Assembly: GCA_001599815.1 (NCBI GenBank)
Contig: BCIA01000006.1
Location: 2,961-66,960 of the forward strand
Direction of reading: 5' to 3'
Length of the DNA stretch: 64,000 bases
Source: Furcasterigmium furcatum
Lineage: Eukaryota; Ascomycota; Sordariomycetes; Glomerellales; Plectosphaerellaceae
In this document: positions 43,181-53,180 of the stretch, piece by piece
Numbering within the stretch: the first letter of the stretch is position 1
Layout of the letters: every line of letters begins with the position of its first letter
Program-made: the position numbers and the translations under genes
Notes under the pieces: model-generated
Databases searched by the model: none
What the model saw: the letters and a program-made list of their open reading frames with translations, nothing else
Told to the model about the DNA's origin: nothing

Positions 43181-43714
43181 ATGGAGTGGGGCATCTGGAT
43201 CCTCGTCGTGGTAGTCGTCGTCATCGTTGCCCAGCAGGTACGTCTGCGTTACTTCAAGCGGTAACTCAGCATTGACACCATCTAGACAATCTTTGCCGAC
43301 AAGACGCCCATCCCCGAGACCTCGGCCAAGGTCCAGAAAGTAACAAAGCCCGCCGAGCTCATCAAGATCCTCAGCTCGACAACTGACGTCATTGTCGACT
43401 TCTACGCCGACTGGTGCCCACCCTGCCGTGCTATCGCACCCGTCTTCTCGGCGCTTGCCGAGGAGCATGCCGTCGAGGGACGGCTGGCGTTCGTCAAGAT
43501 CAACGTTGATCATGTCAAGGATGTTGCGGTATTGTACGAGGTCACGGCCATGCCTACTTTTGTGGTCTTTCGCGGGGGGAAGCCTGAGGGTGTGAAGGTT
43601 GAGGGCTTGTCGCCGAGGGAGAATGTTGAGCGTGATGAGGAAGGACGGGTTGAGAGGATCAAGGGAGGCGACAAGGTGGCACTGGAGGGCGTTGTCAAGG
43701 CTTTGGTTGGGTAG
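43181..43714 (+). CDS. Membrane-anchored thioredoxin with CPPC active site
   Basis: Exons are 43181-43237 and 43286-43714, giving 161 aa; the intron is 48 nt. Exon 1 encodes almost exactly a hydrophobic N-terminal anchor (GIWILVVVVVVIVAQQ). The thioredoxin fold follows: VIVDFYADWCPPCRAIAPVF with the redox pair, FVKINVDHVKDVA and the cis-Pro strand TAMPTFVVFRGG. The active site is CPPC rather than the common CGPC. An inserted charged stretch near PRENVERDEEGR lies before the last helix. The N-terminal segment could be a signal anchor (ER or secretory membrane) or a mitochondrial inner-membrane anchor. The gene converges on the RidA gene 217 bp away. Confidence 0.88.
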
Positions 43715-43931
43715 ACGAAGCCCAGAGGAGCCTAGGGGCTACGAAGTGGCCGGCAGTGCACGTCACTCAAACGTTCCGTGGTCGAACCGATTCAATCACC
43801 CTGATCGCTCACTCTGAAACCGGCCCCGTAACTTTTGAAGCGGCGGCGAGAGGTGATCAGCGGGGGAGCATTCAATACAGCTTGATCGTGTTCAGTGGCC
43901 ATTCATCTAAATTCTACTGCATGACTTGGCC

Positions 43932-44466
43932 TCAGCATTGCGGCCGAGCCACGACGGCCTCGATCTCGACCAAGAAGTTACCGGGCAGCCTTCCAGCCTG
44001 GATTGTTGTCCTTGCCGGCTTGGGGTTGGGCAGCATGCTGCGGTACACAGCGTTCATCGCGGCGAAGTCACCCATGTCGGCCAAGAACACGGTGGTCTTA
44101 ATAGCGTACTCCCACGACGTGCCGGCTTCCTCAAGGATAGCAGCGATGTTTTCAATGACAACAGCCTGTCATGTGATCAGCAGGGTCTTCATGCCGTTCA
44201 AAGCTGAGTCATAACCAACCGTCTGGGCCTCGATGCCCTCGGGAATTGTTCCGTTGACCGATGGAATCGTGCCGCTCGTGTAGACCATATCCTTGGTCAT
44301 CACTCCGCCGGCTGAAATGTGGTGAGTAAAGCTTCTTTGGCTTTTGGGGACACATCAGGGGCTTACACAAAATCGGGCCTTGGCTGCCGAGATGCGTGAT
44401 GGGCGACTTCGCCAGCACCGCTCCGGTGGCAGCGAGGAGGAGGGTGGTAGTCCTCAGCAGCGCCAT
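43932..44466 (-). CDS. RidA/YjgF-family protein with apparent secretion signal
   Basis: Exons are 44466-44367, 44311-44220 and 44165-43932, giving 141 aa; introns are 55 nt and 54 nt (donor GTTGGT). RidA proteins hydrolyse reactive enamines/imines to keto acids and ammonia. The fold is clear: KDMVYTSGTIPSVNG, EAQTAVVIENIAAILEEAG (across intron 2), TVFLADMGDFAAMNAVY and PARTTIQAGRLPGNFLVEIE, with the Arg that binds the carboxylate in ARTT. MALLRTTTLLLAATGAVLA at the N-terminus looks like a signal peptide, unusual for this family. A second in-frame ATG at 44475 would add three residues. It is divergent from an L-amino-acid oxidase. Confidence 0.88.
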
Positions 44467-45897
44467 TGTGAACATTTCGCTTTGCGCAAGTAGGGGGAAC
44501 TTTGATGAGGGTCTGAGAACACAACGACTGGGCCATCTACCTGCAGACGTTGGTCTTCGTATTAAATAGCACCTGGCACACTCCGCCACATTTCAACATC
44601 AAGTCACCGTGCTCCGATCGGAGATGTCATTCGCCCCGAACTGTCGTTGATTGGGTTGCATTAGCTCAGTCATCGTTATCAGTTACCAGCCTGACGGTTC
44701 GACCTTCTTTTCCTGCCTCTTTGGGTCCTCGCTTCCAGGCGCTCCACCCCTGCCTGCAGATCCTCGGATCACGGGTCGCTGCCAGCTAGTAGTAGCCTCC
44801 CAGAGTAGTAGTTCGCGCCCTGTGGTAGAACGTGCATTAATGGCTCAGCTTTATCAGCTCCGCGACCGCCAGGACTCCACTGCTGCTTCGCCCGCGGAGC
44901 CGGCTATCTGTCATCGCCGGCTATCTGTTATCGCCAGCTGCACGCTGCCCTTGTCAGCGTCCAGACAACGATGGGTACTTATCGGTTTGGTCAATTCAAT
45001 TGTCTTCGATTTAACACTGATGACCAACGAATACTCGTTCTATTCTGCTGCACTCGGCGCGGGGTACCCGACCTGGGGAAGCTGTCGGCTTGACTTGTCC
45101 CGGGATGACAACATCAGAAACATGGATGATGAATCGCGACGGTTCACCCACACCAAACAATGAATAACCATAACCTTATGCTTAATCCAGCGGAACATTA
45201 GGACGCAAAGACCAAGTTTCATTTAGCGGAATGCCACCAATGACAACATCAGACTGGAACAACCCACAATCGAAGTGACACCTTTCCCGACGGCCTCTGC
45301 TGCCCACGGTTCGTGATTGATTCTCCTCATCCACCCCGCGTGCCAAGAGGAAACTCGTGTTTGCATTCTTGTCTTTATCGCTGCACCCCATGCTCAGAAT
45401 GTTGTTATCAGTGCACCAATCGTTCGAGAATGTTGTCCGTCCAATCGTGGGGTTCACCGCCACGATAAGCTCGGCCGAGGCCCCCGGAGGGTGCAGACGC
45501 TTGACAGGCATTAGACTTGGACAACGACATTCGCAAGATACCGCACAGAAATAAACCAGCTAGGTCGGAATGGGCCATCTTACTCGCGTCAGTCGGTATC
45601 AAGAGTCTGTCTGGACCCTGGTGGCCGTCTTGGCGGTGCTTCGCCCGGTCTATCGTTATCTACAGGAGGTATACCTTATGCATTGATATTTTCTCAAGTT
45701 TGTCAAAGATCGCGGCAACTCGGCAGGATAAGGTCTGGAAGGCATGTCCTGTGGTCAAATGGCGCAGACGATGACTCCGCGAATCGGCCAAGACCGAAGA
45801 TATAAGACACCTCCATAGAGGCTCTATCAGTGCCAGGAATCAGCTCTGTGCACTCGTCAGCTTCTCCATCTCTGTGGTCCCTGATTCAATCCTCAAG
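44467..45897. promoter_or_regulatory. Divergent RidA/amino-acid-oxidase region with twelve GATA-type sites
   Basis: HGATAR (or its complement) occurs at 44676, 44851, 44904, 44921, 44928, 44979, 45375, 45415, 45463, 45650, 45656 and 45824. By base frequency alone about four would be expected in 1431 bp. HGATAR is the AreA/NIT2 nitrogen-regulator site. Two of them sit in an 18-bp direct repeat (CCGGCTATCTGT) at about 44901-44936. No gene is seen here. Confidence 0.5.
44612..44623. promoter_or_regulatory. 12-bp perfect palindrome near RidA start
   Basis: CTCCGATCGGAG is an exact palindrome 146 bp upstream of the RidA ATG. It contains CCG and CGG half-sites facing out with a two-base gap, so it could bind a Zn2Cys6 dimer. 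Confidence 0.4.
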
Positions 45898-47940
45898 ATG
45901 TTGACTTCCAAGGCAACATGGATTTCTTTCCTGGCTCTCGGTGGAGTGGCCTTGTCCAGCCCAGCTCTCAACGGCCAGGACGCCATCTCCTTCCATGGCC
46001 TCTCTGATCTCTCATCCGAGTCGGTCCACAACATCCATATCACCTACGGCAACAAGTTCCCGCACGGCAACCTTGTCCGTGTGTTCTATGGCGACTGCAA
46101 CCTCGGAAGCACCGATGAATCCCATCACGAGGTTGCGTCCCTGTTCACGGACCGTGAGTCCGCCCCAGACCGCCTGGTGTGGCTAGTCCCAAAGGATGTC
46201 GGCCAGCAGGGCTGCCTACACGCGTACAGCGAGGGTCTCCTTCTCGGCCGTTCTGTTCCCATCAGTTTCTCCGAGCCCCTTCGGAAGCGCCAGCTGCTCC
46301 ATGAAATCGGCGATTCCAACGGCCTTTGGTTCGATGGTGTGCGATACTTGGAGTCAAAGAACAAGACAACTGTCTCGGTCAAGGAGGCCAAGAGCAAGAA
46401 GATTGCAATCGTTGGCGGCGGAATGGCCGGACTCATGACAAGCTTGCTGCTCACGTCCGTCAACATGACCAACTGGCACATTGTTGAGTCTTCCGAGCGA
46501 ATCGGCGGACGGGTTCGCACCAAGTACTTCGATAACACTGAGCCGAGCGACTATCAGTATCAAGAGATGGGCCCCATGAGATTCCCCGTGACCGTCCGAT
46601 ACCAAGATACGGGCGAGACGCTGGATATCCAGGACCACAAAATGGTCTTCCAGCTGGCGGATGTCCTGAACAAGATGAACGGAAAATGCTCAACCCTGGG
46701 CGTCAAGTTCATCCCCTGGATCCAGAGCCACCCCAACGCACCCGCAAACTCACGTGGCTACCGCTTGCCGAACGGAAGAATCCCCAGCAGGGCCCAGATC
46801 AATGCGAACCCCAGCGTAATCCCTCCGGCCCCGAGCGCCCCCAACGCTGAGGCCGCCGCGCTGGGTCGCGGGGCTGTGAGCAGCCTCGTTGATCTGACGC
46901 CAGAGCGCATGCGCAACATTTCCACCAACATTTTCCGTGCCCACCGAGATGCCATCGACCGTGGTCTCTTCCATTGGTCTGAGTCCGCCTATCTCCGGTA
47001 TGAGCTCGGCCTTGACGGAGACACGGTGGACTTCCTGGCCGGCTCGGGCAGCTCGCCGATGTGGGGTTCTTGGTATGACGGCGTTTACTTCTCGGCCATT
47101 GAATGGAAGACCATCGACAAGGGCCTTGACTCACTGCCCCGCGCGTTCGGACCGCACATCGAGGGCAAGATCACCTATGGCAGGAAGATTACCGGCCTCT
47201 CATACGATGAGGCAAAATCTAAGGTGTCGCTGGCCTGGAGGGAGAACCCCCTGGACGCTGCCCCAAAGACTGAGGAGTACGACTACGCCGTTGTGTCCGT
47301 TCCGTTCTCCAAGGTCAGGCTCTGGCGAATGCCTACTTACTCCAGCCTTCTGTCGCGGGCCATCTCAACCCTCAATTACCAGCAGTCATGCAAAGTAGCT
47401 CTCCACTACAAGACTCGTTTCTGGGAGAGCCAGGAGAACCCCATTTTCGGCGGATGCGGTTCCACCGATATCCCGGGCGTCGGCTCCGTGTGCTACCCCG
47501 CCTACGAGATGAACTCGACGCGGCCCGGTGTCATCCTGGGTTCCTACGCCTCTGGCACTGCGGCCCGCTCTGTCGCTGCCCTGAGCGAGGAGGACCACGT
47601 CGCCCTCATTCAGCGTGCAATGGTTGAAGTCCACGGCGAGATCGCCAATGAGCAGTGGACCGGGGAGTACGACCGCCAGTGCTGGGAAGTTGATGAGCAC
47701 CAGGCTGGTGCGTGGGCGTCTCCCACGGTGGGCCAGCAGGAGCTGTTTATCCCTGCGTACCACAAGACGGAGGCAAACACCATCTTCATCGGAGAGCACA
47801 CAAGCATCACGCATGCATGGATCTTCTCCGCGCTTGAGTCCGCAGTTCGCGGCACAACGCAGCTTCTCTTGGACCTCGGCCTGGTTGACGAGGCAAAGGA
47901 GGTTGTTGATACATGGATGGCGCGCTGGATTACGCTCTAG
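45898..47940 (+). CDS. Secreted L-amino-acid oxidase (flavin amine oxidase family)
   Basis: Single exon, 680 aa from the ATG at 45898; the frame upstream of it begins with a non-ATG codon. The N-terminus (WISFLALGGVALSSPA) is a signal peptide. A stretch of about 145 residues then precedes the flavin core and contains RKRQ, a possible pro-segment cleavage site. FAD motif KKIAIVGGGMAGLM (about 168-180), SSERIGGRVRTKYF, EMGPMRFP with the substrate-binding Arg, and IFIGEHTSITHAWIFSALES near the C-terminus match fungal L-amino-acid oxidases. The enzyme makes the imino acid, H2O2 and, after hydrolysis, keto acid and ammonia. It is divergent from a signal-bearing RidA. Confidence 0.92.
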   Translation: MLTSKATWISFLALGGVALSSPALNGQDAISFHGLSDLSSESVHNIHITYGNKFPHGNLVRVFYGDCNLGSTDESHHEVASLFTDRESAPDRLVWLVPKDVGQQGCLHAYSEGLLLGRSVPISFSEPLRKRQLLHEIGDSNGLWFDGVRYLESKNKTTVSVKEAKSKKIAIVGGGMAGLMTSLLLTSVNMTNWHIVESSERIGGRVRTKYFDNTEPSDYQYQEMGPMRFPVTVRYQDTGETLDIQDHKMVFQLADVLNKMNGKCSTLGVKFIPWIQSHPNAPANSRGYRLPNGRIPSRAQINANPSVIPPAPSAPNAEAAALGRGAVSSLVDLTPERMRNISTNIFRAHRDAIDRGLFHWSESAYLRYELGLDGDTVDFLAGSGSSPMWGSWYDGVYFSAIEWKTIDKGLDSLPRAFGPHIEGKITYGRKITGLSYDEAKSKVSLAWRENPLDAAPKTEEYDYAVVSVPFSKVRLWRMPTYSSLLSRAISTLNYQQSCKVALHYKTRFWESQENPIFGGCGSTDIPGVGSVCYPAYEMNSTRPGVILGSYASGTAARSVAALSEEDHVALIQRAMVEVHGEIANEQWTGEYDRQCWEVDEHQAGAWASPTVGQQELFIPAYHKTEANTIFIGEHTSITHAWIFSALESAVRGTTQLLLDLGLVDEAKEVVDTWMARWITL

Positions 47941-48266
47941 ATCGTCTCGATGCAAACATGGATCCGGAACGAAGACGAAAGTCGCCCGCCGGATCCTTTT
48001 GATTCCTCTAGAATACAACGCATATGCAATCTGTGCTGTTCATGCCTAGAGAACAAAAGTATTCTCAAGATATTCTTGCAAATACCAAATGAATCCTCCG
48101 ATGTCCTTACTCAATGGTTATGGTGAAAATATCGCCATTCGAGCGCCCTGGGCTTTGCGGACCTGGACATTGATCTGGTACCTAGTCCATCTTGAACTTC
48201 TACGACGATCCCGGAAGGACTGCTATACATCCCAAAAAAGATCAACGCATCCCCGCCAGTTTTCAC
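47941..48266. other. Convergent intergenic region
   Basis: This 326 bp is shared by the 3' ends of the L-amino-acid oxidase and the first TauD-family gene. It is AT-richer than the genes; no gene is seen. Confidence 0.45.
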
Positions 48267-49472
48267 TTATGAGGCCGCGGCAACAGCAACGGGTGCAGCA
48301 ACCCGTGCAGGAGTACTAGTCGCGGGCGTGAACTCGGCGGTGTCGCGTGTTTCAGCGCCGACCCGATAACCAATCGCAGAGACACCCTTCGCGTTGTTAA
48401 GACCCCAGGCGTTGGCGCTGTCATCGTGAACCGTGGTCCGGCGAAGGTCACGGCGGTACTTGCCAGCGAAGGAGCCGCCGGCGGCGCGGTGGAGGAGGGC
48501 GCGGTTATCCCACATGACCATGTCGCCGGGCTGCTCCCACTCGAAGGTGTAGACGTATTTTGGCTGCGTGACGTGGGCCTTGAGCTGGTCGCGTAGCTTG
48601 GCGGACTCTTCGTTGGAGAGGCCTTCAATATGGTGTAGATGGGCGCCAACGTAGAGGTTCACGCGACCGCTCCCCTCGTGGATCTGGACAAGGCGATGGC
48701 GAGCCATGGGGAACTTGGTAGGATCCACGTTCTTGAAGTACTCGGGGGAGCCGAGCTTACGGGATTGAGCCAGGGTGTGGCATCCAATGTAGTTACTCTT
48801 GACAAGCTCCGTCTTCAGGGTCTCGGGTAAATCGACAAAGGCGGTGCGGGTGTCGGCAAACTCGGTATGACCGCCATTGCCCTTGGGGGGGAGCTCGACG
48901 GCGCGGAGGAGGGAGAAGCCAGCTCGACGGAAGTTGTAGCTGGAATCGGTATGGAAGAGTTGGTTGCCCTGGGGAGGAGTCAGCTATGCAAGACCAGGGC
49001 GACGTAGCAGAGGCCATCATTCTCGGCAAGTTCAATGTGTGTCAACTTACTCGGTTGGAGTGAGCACGAGCGCACTCGGGGTCGAGGACAGAGCCGTCGT
49101 CGGCGATGTTTCCCGCGTCGAAAAGCTCTGCGTATTCGTACCGCAGCTTACGGTCACCAGTGACAAAACGCTTCATGTTGTCGAGATCACCCAGCTTCCA
49201 AGAAAAGTCGACATGGCCCTTGTCGTCTAGACCAGTATTGCGGAAGATACAGAAGCCATACTGGATGAAGGAGTCGAGCTTTAGTAAGAGGACATAGAGA
49301 GGGAGAATAGTTCATTGCGCTTTACCTTGTTACCAGCCCTGGTGATCTCCTGGACAGTGTCGTCGTCGACATTGTTCCAGTCTGGTACCTGGACCTCAGC
49401 CCCAAATGTAGGGTGGATAGGCTTCACAGTGATCTTGGTGAAGGACGTATCAATGTACAGAACACCGGCCAT
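48267..49472 (-). CDS. TauD/TfdA-family Fe(II)/2-oxoglutarate dioxygenase
   Basis: Exons are 49472-49326, 49278-49051 and 48968-48267, giving 358 aa; introns are 47 and 82 nt. The metal-binding triad is His and Asp in NQLFHTDSSYNF and His in VMWDNRALLHRA; the Arg in YRRDLRRTT binds 2-oxoglutarate. ITVKPIHPTFGAEV at the start is the family's N-terminal strand. The spacing matches 2,4-D dioxygenase (TfdA)-like enzymes, though fungal members act on diverse carboxylates or sulfonates. No signal peptide. It converges with the L-amino-acid oxidase. An Ala/Pro/Val-rich tail ends the protein. Confidence 0.9.
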
Positions 49473-50783
49473 TGTGACGGGATGGACGGAGCTCAGTCAG
49501 GTCTGGAATATCTCTGACTATACCTTCAAGGGGGGAATCGATCTCTGGGCAAGAAATAGATTGTGTGCGACAGGGAAGTGAATTGCACAGAACTGCTTTT
49601 GGAAAAGACAATGTTGAATATACCCGGAGCTCGTGTGGTTTTGTAATAATTTAGAGTGGCGTAGAAACACCTATATATACCCAACACGGCGGTGTAAATT
49701 TAGTTGTACTAAGGGAAAACTACCCCGGATAAGCCTCACTGGTATGTTTGAGGGGAAGTAGTTAGTGATCGTCACACCTGAATCCTGTACATCAAGTGCC
49801 GTGTCGCGGAGAGACGCGGACGAAAGAAAGGGCATGACGCGGGGTAAGTGATCCGGGCTCTTGACATGGATGTCGGGGAACGTCGCGGACGAAGCGAGAG
49901 AAGGGGTCCTGGCGCGGGGTAAGAGATCCAGGCTCTTGGGACATGTCGGGGAACGACGCGGACGGAAATTATGGAGAAGGGCGTGGGACGCTGGCGCACC
50001 ATTGCCTTGGAAGAGACACATCTCGGTAGTATTGGTTCATGAGTTTCCCGTGCTGATTCATTCTTTCTGTAATAAGTCATCAAAGTCAGGCACAGCAGCC
50101 GAACCCGAGGTTCGGAACTTTGATATCTAACGAGCCGGGGACCCCGGAGAAATCCCCGCTTGTCTCCATAGTTTTCGTCCGCGTCTTTCCCCGAGATACC
50201 CACCCCCATGCACGAATCAGCATAGTCTCGTCCCCTCACGAGCCTCCCCCAATGAGGTGGCAAGCATTGCGAATAATGACTCTGCACCTTGGTTTCCCCG
50301 TGGAATGCTTCATGCACAGACGCGAATACGCTTGGGGTAGCAGGACGTTCCAAGCCGTGGAACACCCCCCTAGACTCTTTCCCCGCGTGTTGGGTACCCA
50401 GTTCCTGGGGGAGAGGCCGGGGGTGGGGTTGAGCTTGGAGCTTTCCAGGTTGTTGCTCGATTTCGCCGCTAGGCGTGACCCCATTCCGCAACACATCCCC
50501 CAATAGTAGATGCCGACACATGTAGCCTCCTTTTCCTCTTCTACTTTCTTCTTGTCGGCAGATGGATGTGAGTGTCTGTTCCGCCTCTCTGGTGTATGAG
50601 ATACGATTCTATAAATTCCCACCTCTACGTCCTTGTTGATCATTCCTCTTTCCTCTGTTCCTTCATTCAGCAGCGCGCTTCTCCTCGAACAGCAATCTAT
50701 TCTCTTCAAATTAGTACCAGGGGCGGAGAGATCAGAGCCTTCGACTTCGAGAGACGGCCATCAAAGCCCTCTCCTTCGCCAAT
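49473..50783. other. Divergent intergenic region with a tandem repeat
   Basis: This 1.3 kb separates the TauD-type gene from the MFS transporter. About two and a half copies of a 69-73 bp unit run from about 49800 to 49980; each copy starts CGCGGACG (49815, 49884, 49957) and includes GCGGGGTAAG and ATGTCGGGGAACG. The rest has no recognised gene. Confidence 0.55.
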
Positions 50784-52640
50784 ATGACGGCTGCAAGCGA
50801 CACGGTGCCAGATGTCACCACACGCGAGATCCGCACGACCTGGCGACAGAATGTCCGCACCATCTGGTTCTGCTTCATCGTTTCCACCGCTACCCTCCAA
50901 TACGGTCTCGATGTGTCCATCATCAATGGCGCCCAGGCCCTGAAGGGCTTTCTCATGGTCTTCGGCCACCCGAACCCCAACGCACCCCAGGGCTACGGTA
51001 TCGCCCCTTCATTCCAGCAGTCTATCACCAGTCTCATGAACGTCGGCCTTGTCGTGGGTTCCTTCACACTCGAATTCTTTACCGACCGATTAGGCCGTAG
51101 GAAGAATTTCGTGGTGGGTTCCTTGGCGGCAATCGGTGCGAACCTCATCCTCATCCTCTCTACAAACAAGAGCGCCATCATCTTTGGCCGATTTCTGTTC
51201 GGCGTCTCGAACGGTTACTATATCGGATTTACCAGCATCTACATCTCCGAGGCGGCACCACCACATCTTCGAGGCTCGCTGGTTAGCTTCGTGCAGGTGT
51301 CCGTCTGTATCGGCACCGTCATTGGCGCCGTCGTCAACAATGCAACGAAGCATCTCGAGACCCGCCTCTCCTACCAGATCCCTCTCTTCTGCCTTTTCTT
51401 TATCCCGGTCTTTTGGTTCTTTAATGCTTTCTTGGTCCCCGAGTCGCCTCGATGGCTTATCATGAAGGGCCGGCCTGTTGATGCCCGGACTCACCTCTAC
51501 CGTCTGCGGGGACCGTCTTACCCGGCCGAACTCATCGACGCCGAGATCGCTGCTATCGTGCAGGCTATCGAGTCTGAGGACGGCAAGAAGCTCCGTGGCT
51601 GGCGTGCTATTCGTCAAATGTTCAGCCCTGCCGAGCTCCGCCGGACCCTCCTGACCGTCGCCAGTGGTGCCATGAACGCAGCGAGTGGCTTCCCTTTCAT
51701 CTCCAGCTACAAGACCTACTTCTTCCAGATCGCCAAGTCTCAGAGCCCTTTCATCGATTCCATCATCGTTACCACCGTATCTCTGGTCGGTGCCATCTCC
51801 GGTCTCTTCCTTCACCGTTACGTCGGACGCCGCCCGGTTCTTATGTTTGGATTCGGAGTCCAGGCCGCCCTTATGCTTGTCATCGCAGCTGTCTGGCAGT
51901 CGAGTCCAGGTACCGTCACAACTGGCAAAGTTATTGTCGCCGTGGTGGTTTTGTTTCAGTGCCTCTATTCTGCTATCGTTGGTCCCGGCTCCTGGATCGT
52001 CTCTAGCGAGATTCCCAACAACCGTCTGCGAGCTACGACTTTCGGCTTCGGTAACGGGATTGGTTTTGTTGCCTACTTCCTCATCGCCTTCACAACGCCT
52101 TACTTTATCAACCCCGAGGCTTTGAATATTGGCCCGAAAGGTTTGTTTCACCTCCTTTCCTACCTGACGGTTTGCCGTCGCCTCTCCCAAGGCCCCTTTG
52201 CAGGAGTATCGTGCGGCTGACATGGAAATAATCTCATAGTTGGGTATATCTGGCTTGGATCCAACGCGGTCACTGTCATATTCATTTTCTTCTTCCTTCC
52301 GGTAAGCATGGCGCAAGGATTACGTAGTCCCTTACGTTGGCTGGGATCTTTTACTGAGTGCCAACGCAGGAAACTCACCGCCGCTCCCTGGAAAACATCG
52401 ATGAGATGTTCTACAACAAAGTCCCCGCCCGAAAGTTCAAGAGTACGGCCCACCCCGATCACTTCTATATCTTTCCTTTTCAGGTGAACGATATGGCTAA
52501 TTCCTTCTCTCCCTCGTATAGGTTACAAGTGCACGGGGGTTGTCCAACATCCTGAGGAGGAAAACGAGAAGGCCCTTGCAATCGAGTCAGATTCCGGCGC
52601 GACTACGCACCTTGAAGAGCAAGCCGCTCGCAAGACGTAG
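50784..52640 (+). CDS. MFS sugar transporter (sugar-porter family)
   Basis: Exons are 50784-52140, 52240-52301, 52370-52442 and 52522-52640, giving 536 aa; introns are 99 (donor GTTTGT), 68 and 79 nt. All introns crowd into the 3' end. About 12 helices with sugar-porter motifs are seen: DRLGRRKNFVVGS, GRFLFGVSNGYYIG, YISEAAPPHLRGSLVS, PESPRWLIMKGRP and a final PETHRRSLENIDEMF across intron 2. The TM7 region (SGFPFISSYKTYFFQIAKSQ) resembles maltose/hexose-type fungal porters. The next gene on the same strand is a Zn2Cys6 regulator. Confidence 0.9.
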
Positions 52641-53180
52641 TTGTTCAATTTTGACATACACTCCTTTCTTCGTGACCTCGGTCATCCGCTATTTCGGAGG
52701 CGTCACTTGGAATATGTACGGGGGGTGGGAGTGCGGAATGGCAGGGTCACATCACGGCCACCTGGCAGTGAATAGTAGCTGAGGTTAGTTGTTGTTTTGT
52801 GGTGTTGTTTGTCGGGTTAGGGTCTGTGGTGTCGAAATAAGTGATGATCTCGTTACGTCGTGAAGGACACTGAGAGGTCGTCGGTCTTGACACGCCGATT
52901 TGGGATGTGTCGAAGCCTTCGCATACAAGTAGAATAGCAGATTCAGGGGAATTGAGTGTGAAAGAAATCCATTCGAGAACCAGTTGACACAGGAGGATTT
53001 GCTGCCGTCGCAGCTGAGGAAATGCCAGGCATTATTTTGGAGATGCCCGCACAAATGCAACTAAACCCCGAAGACCGAAACGATTGTGAAGAGCAGACAG
53101 TATGTGGATTTCTGGGGTATACCAAGATCCACGATGCTTCCTAACTACTTCGGGTTAGAAGCGGTCATCTGACTGTGAGT
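52641..53180. other. Intergenic region
   Basis: This 540 bp lies between the MFS transporter and the fourth Zn2Cys6 gene, both on the plus strand. It includes a GTTGTTTTGTGGTGTTGTTT low-complexity stretch near 52789. No gene is recognised. Confidence 0.45.

Noticed and set aside
51090..52316. 408-codon open frame antisense to the MFS transporter
   Set aside because: It mirrors the coding strand of a well-supported transporter; the translation is charged, without family motifs.
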